The notes under the pieces were generated by a model. It ran no database searches, was not told where the DNA came from, and worked only from the letters and a program-made list of their open reading frames with translations. The position numbers and the translations under genes were made by a program. A stretch of DNA of 64,000 nucleotides from Monoplex corrugatus (taxonomy: Eukaryota > Mollusca > Gastropoda > Littorinimorpha > Ranellidae), in contig CM060312.1 of assembly GCA_030674185.1 (NCBI GenBank), positions 62,003,578 through 62,067,577 of the forward strand, given 5' to 3'. Each line of letters opens with the position of its first letter. The first letter of the stretch is position 1. This document shows positions 1-53,159 of this stretch, piece by piece.

Positions 1-286
1 AGACAAAATTTGACCAAGTACTTAGGAGTGAAATATCATTGTCAGCAATTCTTTTGGCAAAAGTGATAAATCTGTATTTCGTATTCTGAAAAATTCTATT
101 GACCACATGTGTAACTTTGTAGTAATTGTACTTTTAGAGATTTTTGCTGTTTTTGGAATATAAGTTTTTTTTTCTTTTTTCTTTTTCCTCTGATGACTTC
201 ATTGTTGATTTTTTTTCTTTTGTCATACATGTGTGTGTAATAAACATAGTTCAGGCATAACTATTGTTTTTGTTTGATATTTGCAG

Positions 287-43297
<43,011 letters not shown>

Positions 43298-43515
43298 TGG
43301 AAATAATCAGTTTCATTGGCATATGAATGAATGTGGAGTTTTTGTTTTTTCTGTGGAGTGGAACAGGGTGAAATGAAAAATGTTTTATATGTGACCTGCT
43401 TCCACAAAAAGTAGATATGTTGAATGTTTGTGCTATTGATTTTGTGTGTGTGTATATATATATTGGAGAAAATAGTCAGTGCTCTTGTTGATTGTCTTGG
43501 AAAATTTAAGTGTGT

Positions 43516-43665
<150 letters not shown>

Positions 43666-43669
43666 ATCA

Positions 43670-44480
43670 CTCGAAAAAGAAAAAAAAAAAAGAAAAAAAA
43701 AGATCTTCTTGATGATTTAAGAACAAAGTGTGTACAACAAAAAATGCAGAAGTTGTGCTTGTTGACATCCAGCAAACAGCAGAACAGCCATTTTGAGAAA
43801 AATGGCCTTGAAGTTAGAACAGTTTATCGAAGAGTCAGGTTTTGTTTACAACAAGGATAGCCATTACAAGCGTTCTGACTGGACTCTTTAAATGTGGTAA
43901 GTCAACAACATAAAAACAGACATTCGCCAGGTTTCATTGCTGTATTATAACATGTTGGGGTTCTGTAAGGGATTTATTGTTGGCTGGTATCGAAAAAGCG
44001 ACTTGTTCTGATGTGATTTTCTGTTCGAAAGCGATCAGTAAGTCACAAAAAAAGGCGAATTAATAACATTTATGATGCAAAGAATGGAAAATCAGCTGAT
44101 ACTGGTGTTGAAAAATGGCCTAGCAAAGTGTCAATGTGAAAATCTCAGTCTCACCCAGATAGACCCCACCACTGTTCTTGGCCTGCCGCATTGTCGGCCA
44201 AGAGCGACTTACCATCTTTTTGTGCAAGCAGGTCACTTACGTGTGATGATATAGATAGAGCACATGTATTTATCAGAAATGTGTGTGGAAGTCATTGACA
44301 TGTATTGAGTCTTAAGGTCTTTGAAAAAACAGATATGGAAAACAACAGTTGTTTTCTTAAAAAAACAAAAACAAAAACCAAAAAAAAACAGTGAATGAGG
44401 ACAAAAACTAAAGGCAGCACTGAAAATAACAGTTTTGGGGAGTAGCTACGAGTTCACTGACTCTCAATCAAGACCAAACA
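43670..44480. other. NOL8 3' flank or 3' UTR, nothing else recognised
   Basis: Follows the AT microsatellite. Two small frames (MALKLEQFIEESGFVYNKDS at 43801, and 44072-44254) show no known domain. Confidence 0.35.
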
Positions 44481-44487
44481 AGTTCAC

Positions 44488-44509
44488 AATAAATCATACA
44501 TGATTTATT
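44488..44509. promoter_or_regulatory. Palindrome with AATAAA on both strands, possible shared poly(A) signal
   Basis: Two 10-bp perfect inverted arms surround a 2-bp centre. Each arm starts with AATAAA on its own strand, read outward from the left on + and from the right on -. It lies 1.19 kb after the NOL8 stop and 0.42 kb after the ATP5F1C stop. On the - strand a GT-rich stretch follows, as expected of a downstream element. Use by both genes is an inference. Confidence 0.5.
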
Positions 44510-44572
44510 ACAACATCAAAATTCTCCAATTAAATTACAACGTACATGTACAAAGGTAAGAAAATTAATAAC

Positions 44573-44702
44573 AACTTTTTGTAACATTACTAGTTAGTCT
44601 GACAGCTATCCTCCAGCTTTTTGTAACATTACTAGTTAGTCTGACAATTATCCTCCAGCTTTTTGTAACATTACTAGTTAGTCTGACAACTATCCTCCAG
44701 GA
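44573..44702 (-). repeat. 43-bp triplication in the likely ATP5F1C 3' UTR
   Basis: Three near-identical copies of CTTTTTGTAACATTACTAGT TAGTCTGACA..TATCCTCCAG, 225-350 nt downstream of the ATP5F1C stop on its strand. Confidence 0.8.
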
Positions 44703-44769
44703 GTCGATTTAAAGATGTGTTACACATTTTCACTGGGGAACCCAATCTTCCTATTACCACTCTGGCCAT

Positions 44770-44806
44770 CCCTTTGACTCCCGCACCCTGTGGGAGTCAA
44801 AGGGTT
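44770..44806. mobile_element. Minimal foldback relic of the TTAA MITE
   Basis: Only the two outer ends remain: CCCTTTGACTCCC and its inverse around a short centre, forming a near-perfect hairpin. The flanking TTAA is lost on both sides. It lies in the likely ATP5F1C 3' UTR. Confidence 0.65.
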
Positions 44807-44926
44807 GTAGTAATGTTGGAGCTTAGAAACTAGAGCCTGGTTCGTTCTCAAAGGTTTTCCTTTGCCAGCAGGATGTGGGGACCGAGGTGTAGATGGATTC
44901 TGCAAGTGACGGATGTCTGAGAAGTT

Positions 44927-45027
44927 CTATAAAGCAGCAGCACCAGAGATGATTTCAATGAGCTCCTTTGTGATCACAGCTTGTCTGGTTCTGTTGAATG
45001 TCAGTGTCAGCTTGTCGATCATTTCCC
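44927..45027 (-). CDS. ATP5F1C: ATP5F1C terminal coding exon
   Basis: 101 nt; the acceptor ends ACATGTGCAG and the stop is TAG. It encodes [20 protein letters not shown] then [13 protein letters not shown], the invariant gamma C-terminus. A TTAA-flanked MITE starts only 27 bp upstream of the exon on the - strand, leaving a very short intron end. Confidence 0.96.
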
Positions 45028-48000
45028 CTGCACATGTAAATCCAGACCATTGTGTTAATCCTTTGACTCTCGTGCCCTGTTCACTGACTGCAAAAACTTA
45101 ACCCTTTGACTCCCTCACCCTATCCACCAACTTCCTGCAGGAAGATGGTGATAGGGTGAGGGAGTCACAAAGGGTTAAGTTTTTGCTTTGCTAGCATGGT
45201 TCATGATGCAGGATGCAAATGTACAGGGTGTGGGCGTCAAAGGGTTAAGTTTTTGCTTTGCTAGCATGGTTCATGATGCAGGTGGACAGTTATGGGAGTC
45301 AAAGGGTTAAGATAGATGAGTGCTCTGACAGTTATATCCTGCAATCAAACTGGTTTCTGTATTAGGACAACTGTATCCATACTACCTTTGAGCCGCAGTC
45401 TGGTTTGAATCAGACAAGTGTGTACTGTATTCAGTTCCAGTGAAGACAAAACTCAATGCTATTTCTCTAGAGACAACTGTACTGTATTCTGTTCTTTTAC
45501 AGTTAATGTCAAAAGCATACCAATTTGTAAAGACCACCATGCAGTAATCAGTTGAGTTTACTGAACCTAACTGTTCAGAAACCAATCAACAAACAAACCT
45601 GGTTCAATTCTATTATAGTGCAACAAGCACCATTTCAGTAAAGATGTATTTGTTGCCATCAAGAATATTTGAACCTGAATGCTGTCAGAACAGGAACCAG
45701 AAAATACATGAAAAAGGAATCAGAACGTGTATTTAATACAATCAGACAAGGCAGGCGCAAATTTTTGGCCAACTGGCCTTTGTCAAGTGTAGACATAAGA
45801 TCACAAACGAACAAACACCAAATACAAAAATTAGGAGAAAAAGACTGAAACTTCCCCGCTGCTTCATTCAGAGAAACGGACTAAATTACTGAAATGACAT
45901 TATAATGTGTTTGTGAGTAAATATGATGTCGGAGCAGAAGTGAGATGAATTCTGCAATTTGAAAAGAGGTCATGCATTATCAATAGTGTTTTATCCTGAA
46001 GAGAGTCCTGGGCTAAAACTATTTGGTGTTTGTTCGTTTGTGATCTTACGTCTAAGCCTGACAAAAGCCAGCTGGCCAAAAACTTGCGCCTGTCTTGTAT
46101 CAAATATGCATTCTGATCCTTTCTTCATGTTTTATCTGGTTCCTGTTTGCTTGAATGCAGGCTGTCACACTTGTTTTGGCTGTCCAGAACAGTTAATCAA
46201 CACAACTACATAATATGAAAACCATAAACACTGGGTATTTTCATCAAAAGAATCCAGTGTAAGGTAATCTGATAAACAGACAAGTTACTCAAGTAGGCCT
46301 ACAAATCAGATACTCAGTAGTTCGTACAAAATAGGCTACATACAGGCACACACACACACACACACGCTAAACTTACCAGCATTTTTGCTGGCAGCGTCCA
46401 TGGCAGTCATGCGTGAGCTCTGTTCACTGCATGCTCCTTCCTTCATGGCAAAGTAGATCAGGGAAACCAGAGCAAACTCATTGTAGCTGCGCAAAACTTC
46501 GTTATCAATGCTGTCATACAGATTGATTTTGTCGGCTTTGGCAACCTGGTCCTGGTTGAAGATGGGCAGCTCGGTCATTCGGTATGACACCACTGACCTG
46601 AAAAAAAAATCAGTGGTTGAGCTTGCAAAATTATATACCCAACATTCTTAATGGCTACTAATCACCTTTTGAATGAATGAAAAGAGTGGTAGACCTGTTA
46701 TAAGAGCGGTAGATCTGTTAACAAGGTTCTTTTGATCTCTTTGCCTTCAACTCCCATTTAAAGCAGGTAGACATGGGGATACAAAGAGCTGAAAATTAAA
46801 CTTATTGATCAGCAAATTCAGCCATACAAGCATTTACATGTTCTCAAACATATCTACAGTGCCTCTACAATACACTGAAAATCTAAGATCAGTGCACATT
46901 CTCTAGTTGCTCCAACTCTCATCTTTCACTTTTACTTTTGGCATCCCTTTAGATCATTTCAACCAGATGATCCAGAACAAGTGACAAAAGTTCTTGCAGC
47001 ATTTAAAAAATTCCTGTGAACTTGACCTCATTTGGGTTTCAATTCTTTCCGACCATGTTGAGGCAGTAATGGTAGCTGAAATCATGCTTCTTAGACTACA
47101 AATATTGTGCCACAAAACTTTTAGCATGCCCTTGTCAACTACCTGATTGAGAAGTCCAATCTAGCCCCTGATAATCTAAAACAAACATTTTTTTTGCTCA
47201 GTTTCCCAGTAACTGCTTTGTTAAAAGCAGTACGAAGTAGGGCCTACATGATCTTCAGCTGGCTTTTAATAATGGAAAGGTGTCCTTTCTGTCATTTTCA
47301 GATCTTTCAGCAGTAAATTTTGATACGACTGATCATAATGGCATGATCTCAAGACTGACATCTTCATTTGGCTACACCGACACTGGTTTTGCTTTGCTAG
47401 CGTGGTTGACAATGCAAGATGCTGGACAGGGTGCGGGAGTCAAAGGATTAAATACTAAAATGCAAGGAGGACTGCATTTCACTGTCTGTGATGATTTTGT
47501 GTTTGTGACCACAGAAAATCACTGTTACTTTGTATGACAATGCATAGTGTTGATGTGCTGGACACAACGGAAAAAATAATCGATCCCTCCCTCCCTGTCC
47601 CACACACACATTTTTCTCCCTCTATCCTTCCAGTCAAAGACACCCCCCCACACACACACACAACCAGACAACTAACCTGAAATAAACTTCTGACATAACC
47701 AGTTAGACAGACACGCAATATTTACCTGAACGTGTTAAAGTAAAGGCTAGCCACATCAAACTTGTAGTCTGCATCAAGGACTGCGTTGGCTACCAAAGCA
47801 GCATCGGCAAACACTGGTGACTTCCTGCCATACTCGTTGAAGGTCATCAGAAAGTTGTCTTTGTAGGTTCTGTAGAAAAAAAAAAAAAAAAAAAATTGGG
47901 CTATGGTATCCCCACCTTCTGGAAATTCTGTGCTAGAAATGTCCTTTTTTCTGTCACTCTCTTTGTTTCTGCCTTGTTCCTTTGCTGTCTGTCATTTCTT

Positions 48001-51000
48001 CCTATCATTTGCTGCCTTGCTGGTCTATCACCTGTTCATGTTTGATGAAGTTTTACGTACTTCTCTTTAGGACTGATAATTGCGTACATGTGTTGAGAGC
48101 TTTTTTGGCTTTAGGGAGGTGAGATATGCGGATGAAATTTTAGGTAGGCCCTAATTTATGCCTGTTTTTATATATGTTTTGATGTCCTTAGGTATACGTA
48201 AATTTGTATACATGTATGTTTTTTAAATCCCCTGTGTGATAAATTGGACGGAATGGTCAACGGCAGGGGCACATCCTTAGATTATGTGTGCGAATGCACT
48301 GATATGTGTAGGCCTACTCAGTTGTTTTTTTTCCCTGTTGAAGTTTTGTATGTTTTAAAGCAGTTATAGCTTTGATATGGCTCTACGCAGTCGGCTGGGC
48401 TTTAATCAAACATCAATAACAACAGCTTCGCTTTTACACACAAGATCACTGACCTTTGTAAAATAGACTTCGCTTTATCACCGACGACCACAAGCTTTGT
48501 CTCAACGCCAGGACCTCGTTCACCTAGAATGCCACGCAGCTCACGACAAATACCAGAGTGGATACCGCCACAAAGACCACGATCTGATGACATCACTACA
48601 ATCATCTGGCTGGGCTGTGTCTTGTCCTGTTCCAACTCCGCTCTCTCAAAGAATGCTGATGAAAGAAAACATTACAGAACAAGTTTTAAATATAATACAA
48701 GTTGTAATGACAGGCATGGCAATCAAGTGAGTAAACATCAGACTTCCAATCCTGGGTTTGATCCGCCTTGACAGGCTACCTCCACCTGGCAGGTAAAGGG
48801 TGACAATTTTTCAGATCTCCCTGGTCAACATGTGTGCAGATCTGCCAGTGCCTAAACCCTCAAGCAGAATAGCAAGTATGCCTGTTAAAAATACGTCATG
48901 TCACTGTCTTATCATGCGCCCTGCCGTATGGCACTGGCGATCATGGCCCTCCATATACATCTATCCCTTGTCGCTGCAAGCACATCTTCCACCCTCTCTG
49001 TCCTCAGCCACCCTGCAAGTCCGTCCAATATTTTCTCCCTGGGTCTACCTGGTGTTCTCTTTCCCTCCAGCTTTCTTGTAGAAACATGAAAACATCCAGC
49101 ACGCACACCTTCTGAACATGCAACAAAAGAATCAAACACGGTCAGTTGATCTAACAGCCTGAATTCTCCGAGGTCCACTGAAAACTGATTACCGTATGTG
49201 TAATGTGCATCGAGTTAAAAAGAGTTTGGAGTGTAGCCCTAAACAAGAATGATTCATGTAGCTCTAAACAAGAACTATTCATGTAGCCCTAAACAAGAAT
49301 GGTTCATGTAGCCCTAAACAAGAATGGTTCATGTAGCCCTAAACAAGAATGGTTCATGTAGCCCTAAACAAGAATGGTTCATGTAGCTCTAAACAAGAAT
49401 GGTTCAAGTAGCCCTAAACAAGAATGGTTCAAGTAGCCCTAAACAAGAATGGTTCATGTAGCTCTAAACAAGAATGATTCAAACTGGGTTACTGTTATTG
49501 TTTGTTTAAAGCCCAGCTGACTGTGTAGAGTCTTATCAGGACTAAAACTGCTTCAAAACATACAAAACTTCAACAGCAAAAAAACAAACAAAAAAAACAC
49601 GAAAAAATCAAGCACACATATCATTGCATTTGCACACACAATGCAAGAACACGCCCCCGGCGCCGACCACTCCGCCAATTTATTGTACAGCGGATTTAAA
49701 AAACACACCTGAATACAAACTTAAGCATACCCAAGGACACCACAACATAGGCTACATAAAAACAGGCCTAAATTACCTAAAAGTACTTCCACATATCTCC
49801 CCTCTGCAAAGCCAAAAATGCATTTAATACATGTAGGCCTACTAATTATCAACCCTAAGAAAAAAGTACGTAAGACTTTATCGAACACATACAGGTGAAT
49901 GGACCAGCAAGGCAGAAAATGATAGGAAGAAATGATAGAAAGAAAGGAGGAAGAAAGAAACAGAGTGATAGAAAAGAGGAAATTTCTAGCACAGAATTTC
50001 CAGAAGGTGGGGATACTATTTATACTGAAAGAGCCCACGGGGGAAGCAAATATCTGACAGCTAAGAGGTTAAGACAACAGTCAAAAAGGTCACTTGGCTT
50101 CGAGTGATTAATGGCACAAATTCAATGATGAAATGAAAAAAAGATATAAAGACCAGCTTGCCTTGAAAACAAATGTAAACATTTTACCTTTGGCTCCAGC
50201 CCCATAGGAGCGTGCTGGTTTCAGCTCTCGTTCTGCCCGGGCATACTTGGCTGCTGACACCATCTTCATAGACTTTGTAATTTTCTGGATATTGGTGACA
50301 GACTTCAGACGAAGGCGAACTACAACAGAATAAATGTTTTAAATATGTTATCTTCGCTTTAAAAAATTTAAAAAAAAAAAAGTTTTCATGAAAAATGTAT
50401 TTAAATTCAATTATATTCCCTTTCAATTATCATTATCTGAAGCATATTACAAAACTGGGCAGCTGGACATTAGGTCAGCTCCATTTTTGCTGCCATATTT
50501 TGTCCCACAGGCTTCTGCTTAGGGCCTTGTTCTCTTCACTTTGTAGTCATAATCATTACCATTTAGCTCTGATAATAAACAATCATGAGCGCTCTATCAC
50601 TTCTGTCCTGATGACTCACAACTGCACTGCTCTGCTTTCCCCGAGCACTACTAGTGAAATCAGAAATACATTAAGTTGTCTGCATTAAAGCTAAAAAATG
50701 AGTGAAGAAAAAATATAACTCATTTACGCTGCCTACATAGGTACACATTCAAACTTTAAAAAAGTAACCATGGAGACCATGGTTATCTCAGACTGTACAA
50801 TAACCTTCAGCAAATCTGCAAGGATTCTTGGTGTGTTTCCTGGTCCAACTCAACAACATCTGGAAAGACAGAGGTGTACCAAATGTGTGTGCCGCGCGCG
50901 CGTGTGTGTGTGTTTCATGAGCGTGTGTATTATGAAAGGCTTGTGCAATTCTAATCTATATTTTTCTTCCTTACATCTTCTCTGTACTAGTGATACCATT

Positions 51001-51758
51001 ACCTATTTTTGATTTCATATTATTATCTATTGTTATTCTCGGTTATCAATGCTCCATCACAGAACAGAAGAAAGTAAAATGGTTAGGACACCATCCAAAT
51101 GCAGATCTCCCACCTGGCCCATTCTGCATATAGCATGCAAATAACTAGATACAAAGCCAGAGGCAGACCAAAAAAGACATGGATCAGTGGTGTCAAGAAA
51201 ACTTTTGATGTCCCATGGCATCGCAACGAGCCAGGTTTTCCAGCTAGCCACATACAGAAGGCTCTTTCTTCCTGCAACACTCCCGATGGTGCAAACGGAT
51301 GGATAAACGAAGAAACAAGTTGTTCTTGGTGAACTTCACACATGGTGGAATGTGCTCAAATCACCTAACAGTCTGAGTTCTCTATGCTACACTAGAAAGT
51401 CTGATTATGCGTAGCGCGCAGTGAGTCCAAATGAATTCAGATGATAGCATCATACATAAAATGAATTTTTAATAGTAACAATAACAACAACAAATTGTAA
51501 TAACAATCATCATCATCATCAAAATCATAACCACAATATCACAATACATAGCCTACAATATTGGTAAGGAATTTTTTCAAGAAGAGGTCAATCATATAAA
51601 ACGTTTTCAACTGAATGTGTGTGTGAAAGTTTTAATGTGAAAACATGTAGGCCTTATACAGTGCGTGGTAAAATGGTATTTAATATAATTGCTAAAAACA
51701 ATTAAGGGTAACATGTAACTTACTATCTTTAAGCGTGGCCATCCCTCTCACTTGAATC
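44927..51758 (-). CDS. ATP5F1C: ATP5F1C, mitochondrial F1-ATPase subunit gamma (5' exon not found)
   Basis: The gamma subunit is the rotating central stalk of mitochondrial ATP synthase, in the matrix-facing F1 part. Six - strand exons join in one frame: 51724-51758, 50188-50319, 48454-48655, 47726-47869, 46377-46597 and 44927-45027. They encode about 277 residues, beginning [19 protein letters not shown] and ending [17 protein letters not shown]. Family hallmarks are [47 protein letters not shown], and the C-terminal [11 protein letters not shown] plus [16 protein letters not shown] helix that turns inside the alpha3beta3 ring. The family is near 298 residues in animals, so only the start of the transit peptide is missing. 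The gene is convergent with NOL8. Confidence 0.95.
45055..45310. mobile_element. Palindromic TTAA MITE next to the last ATP5F1C exon
   Basis: TTAA ends, inner inverted repeat centred on TTCCTGCAGGAAG, and a partly duplicated right arm (two GTTTTTGCTTTGCTAGCATG segments). It starts 27 bp from the exon 44927-45027 in the ATP5F1C intron. Confidence 0.8.
45690..46183. mobile_element. Long-armed foldback element in an ATP5F1C intron
   Basis: Same family as 4444-4955: a left arm with GTATTTAATACAATCAGACA and a right arm with GACAAAAGCCAGCTGGCC and TTGTATCAAATATGCATTC, ending CTGTCACACTTGTTTTGG. About 494 bp, non-coding. Confidence 0.7.
46377..46597 (-). CDS. ATP5F1C: ATP5F1C exon: YNEF...[11 protein letters not shown]
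   Basis: 221 nt; acceptor TTTTTTTTCAG and donor GTAAGT. It encodes [15 protein letters not shown] and ends [17 protein letters not shown], the highly conserved start of the C-terminal helix. A CA repeat begins just after the donor on the - strand. Confidence 0.96.
46600..47385. other. ATP5F1C intron, nothing recognised
   Basis: Single-copy-looking intron sequence up to the half-MITE at 47388. Confidence 0.4.
47388..47452. mobile_element. Right half of a TTAA MITE
   Basis: It carries the arm TTTTGCTTTGCTAGCGTGG through GGGAGTCAAAGGATTAA, with no left half. It lies in an ATP5F1C intron. Confidence 0.65.
47726..47869 (-). CDS. ATP5F1C: ATP5F1C exon: globular domain
   Basis: 144 nt; acceptor TTTCTACAG and donor GTAAAT. 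It encodes [20 protein letters not shown] and then [20 protein letters not shown], matching the GRKxPxFxDAxxVA region. Phase agrees with both neighbours. Confidence 0.94.
47905..48422 (+). mobile_element. Dispersed repeat A copy in an ATP5F1C intron
   Basis: It starts in GGTATCCCCACCTTCTGGAA and ends GCTGGGCTTTAATCAAACAT CAATAAC. The left end is truncated beside a poly(A) run at 47875-47895. Confidence 0.65.
48454..48655 (-). CDS. ATP5F1C: ATP5F1C exon: SSDRGLCGG core
   Basis: 202 nt; acceptor TTTCATCAG and donor GTCAGT. It encodes [20 protein letters not shown], then the family signature [15 protein letters not shown] and [13 protein letters not shown], the Rossmann-like globular part of gamma. 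Confidence 0.95.
48912..49081 (-). pseudogene. RTE LINE 3' fragment in an ATP5F1C intron
   Basis: The - strand reads [20 protein letters not shown] then [20 protein letters not shown] and CIWRAMI. This is the same C-terminal block as the LINE at 55905-58800, cut off on the 5' side. Confidence 0.8.
49228..49485 (+). repeat. 25-bp tandem repeat, about 10 copies
   Basis: GTAGCCCTAAACAAGAATGG TTCAT repeats head to tail in an ATP5F1C intron. It abuts the repeat A copy at 49490. Confidence 0.85.
49490..50042 (-). mobile_element. Dispersed repeat A copy, inverse orientation
   Basis: The - strand copy: GTTATTGTTTGTTTAAAGCC at its left and GGTGGGGATACTATTTATAC TGAAAGAGCCC at its right. This shows the family has inserted in both orientations. 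Confidence 0.65.
50188..50319 (-). CDS. ATP5F1C: ATP5F1C exon: N-terminal helix
   Basis: 132 nt; the acceptor ends GTTGTAG and the donor is GTAAAA. It encodes [20 protein letters not shown] then [20 protein letters not shown]. This is the long N-terminal coiled-coil helix of gamma, the most conserved part of the protein. Confidence 0.95.
50330..51100. other. ATP5F1C intron, nothing recognised
   Basis: No exon or repeat family identified before the LINE fragment at 51120. Confidence 0.4.
51120..51340 (+). pseudogene. LINE C-terminal fragment (GRPKKTW)
   Basis: The + strand reads [20 protein letters not shown]. The GRPKKTW...V...D block is the usual C-terminal signature of RTE/CR1-like elements. 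The rest is not recognisable. Confidence 0.55.
51724..51758 (-). CDS. ATP5F1C: ATP5F1C exon around the transit-peptide cleavage region
   Basis: 35 nt on the - strand; acceptor GATTTTTACAG and donor GTAAGT. It encodes [11 protein letters not shown] and the first base of Ile. It needs two bases from an upstream exon. The (V/I)RxMATLKDI stretch marks the start of the mature protein. Confidence 0.88.
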
Positions 51759-52670
51759 CTGTAAAAATCAAACACACTGAGATGCATTATACATTATGCA
51801 AGATACATACCAAAGATAAATAAATTGCTCTTTGTGATGCTTACATGCTTAAGGTGAGAGGCCAAACAAGCTGCAAAGCACAAGCCTTTGTATTGGGTCA
51901 TCTACATGTATGCATAAACACTGCACGGCTGTGCAAAACTGGCCAAATCGTTCTCTTTAGTGTACCTGCGGACGGCAGCTGTAGGCCTGCAAAGCCTGGC
52001 ATTCCAGAGTGGGGGAAGGGGTGGGATGCGGGTTCGAGACAGGGTCACGGCAGTAGCTGCGGATGAATCCCTTCTTTGTCTGTATTAAAACTTGATCATT
52101 TCACCCGATCTTCTCCTGTCTGTAGACACGGAACTTAAGATATCTGGATGTTGATTTTTTGTGATTTACAAGTTTGTTCTAAGTGCCCGCGTTACGTCTA
52201 AGAATTAGAATTTGTACCGTTGGCTGAAGTTTGTAATCTACAAATTTTTGCAGTGACTATGTGTTCAGCTGCTGTGCTTTTTTGTTAAAACGTGTATTCT
52301 TCACGTGTTGAAACTTCGAATTCCACTGATACTGATTTTTTGTTCCCCCCCGCCCCCTTTTCTTTTTTTTTATCGTTTTCTCATCCTTTTGTTCTCGTTT
52401 TATTTCATCTTTTATTTTTTTTTTTTTTTTTTTTTGGCGTGCGTTGACTTGGAGACTGGTTTCCAAATATATATGTGATGCTGAAGTGTTGATGTGTATG
52501 AAGTTGAGTGAAAGTTTAAGGATAAGTTACTCACTATAATCTGCTTTGAACATCACATCATTCAGTCTTGTACTCAGAGCACTGTTGTGAGAGAACTGAA
52601 CAGTTTTGTTGTTTTGATCGTAGTTCTTTCCTTATGTATTAGTGTTAAGTGTTGTGCGTAGAATTGAACA

Positions 52671-53040
52671 ATGGCTGTTGTTTATGAACACATTGCATTT
52701 TTGCACAATGAGAGACTTCAGCCTTTGTGTCGAGCATGTGGTGGGCGTTCCAGCAAAAAAAACAAACAAAAAACAACAAAAACAACAACCCAGGGCTCCC
52801 TTCTCTGTCAGTATGTGCTCATAGTGCTATGCACGGCTGAGAAAACTGAAGATGTCGTCTGTTCCATCGAAAACAATAATGAAAACCAGTCTGTCTGACG
52901 TAGAGAAGGCGGCACCGATGTGGGTTAACTTTGATGCAGCCTTGTCTGTTCACCAGTGTTCCGTTTGCTCCGTGTTTGTCAGTCAAACAAAAGGAGGAAG
53001 GCCAGCCAAGAGAAAGAGAAGCTCACAACAAATTGACTGA
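52671..53040 (+). pseudogene. Possible RAG1 N-terminus-like (N-RAG-TP type) fragment
   Basis: Two short frames are present. 52671-52898 reads YEHIAFLHNERLQPLCRACG, similar in pattern to the LRHLCRICG zinc-binding stretch of RAG1. 52852-53040 ends MWVNFDAALSVHQCSVC, then a short spacer and KGGRPAKRKR, recalling a Cys-x2-Cys followed by the GGRP basic motif. An A-rich stretch (52757-52791) interrupts the region. Mollusc transposons encoding RAG1 N-terminus-like proteins are known (N-RAG-TP in Aplysia). The match is by eye; a decayed unrelated zinc-finger gene remains possible. Confidence 0.35.
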
Positions 53041-53159
53041 CATGCGCAGTTCAGTGTACACACTATTCCTTACTGTGTTAAAACTTCAACCTGCATTCAA
53101 CACGCACCCAGCAGTGTGTGATGACCAACCTCCTGACCCCAATTCTGTGGAGTAATTAA

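Noticed and set aside
51968..52066. Possible first ATP5F1C exon on the - strand (MPGFAGLQLPSA followed by a GCAG/GTACAC donor)
   Set aside because: Joined to the exon 51724-51758, it shifts the frame and hits a stop at once; the frame that does fit has no ATG. The stretch also contains a GGTTCGAGAC B-box-like sequence, so a repeat is as likely.
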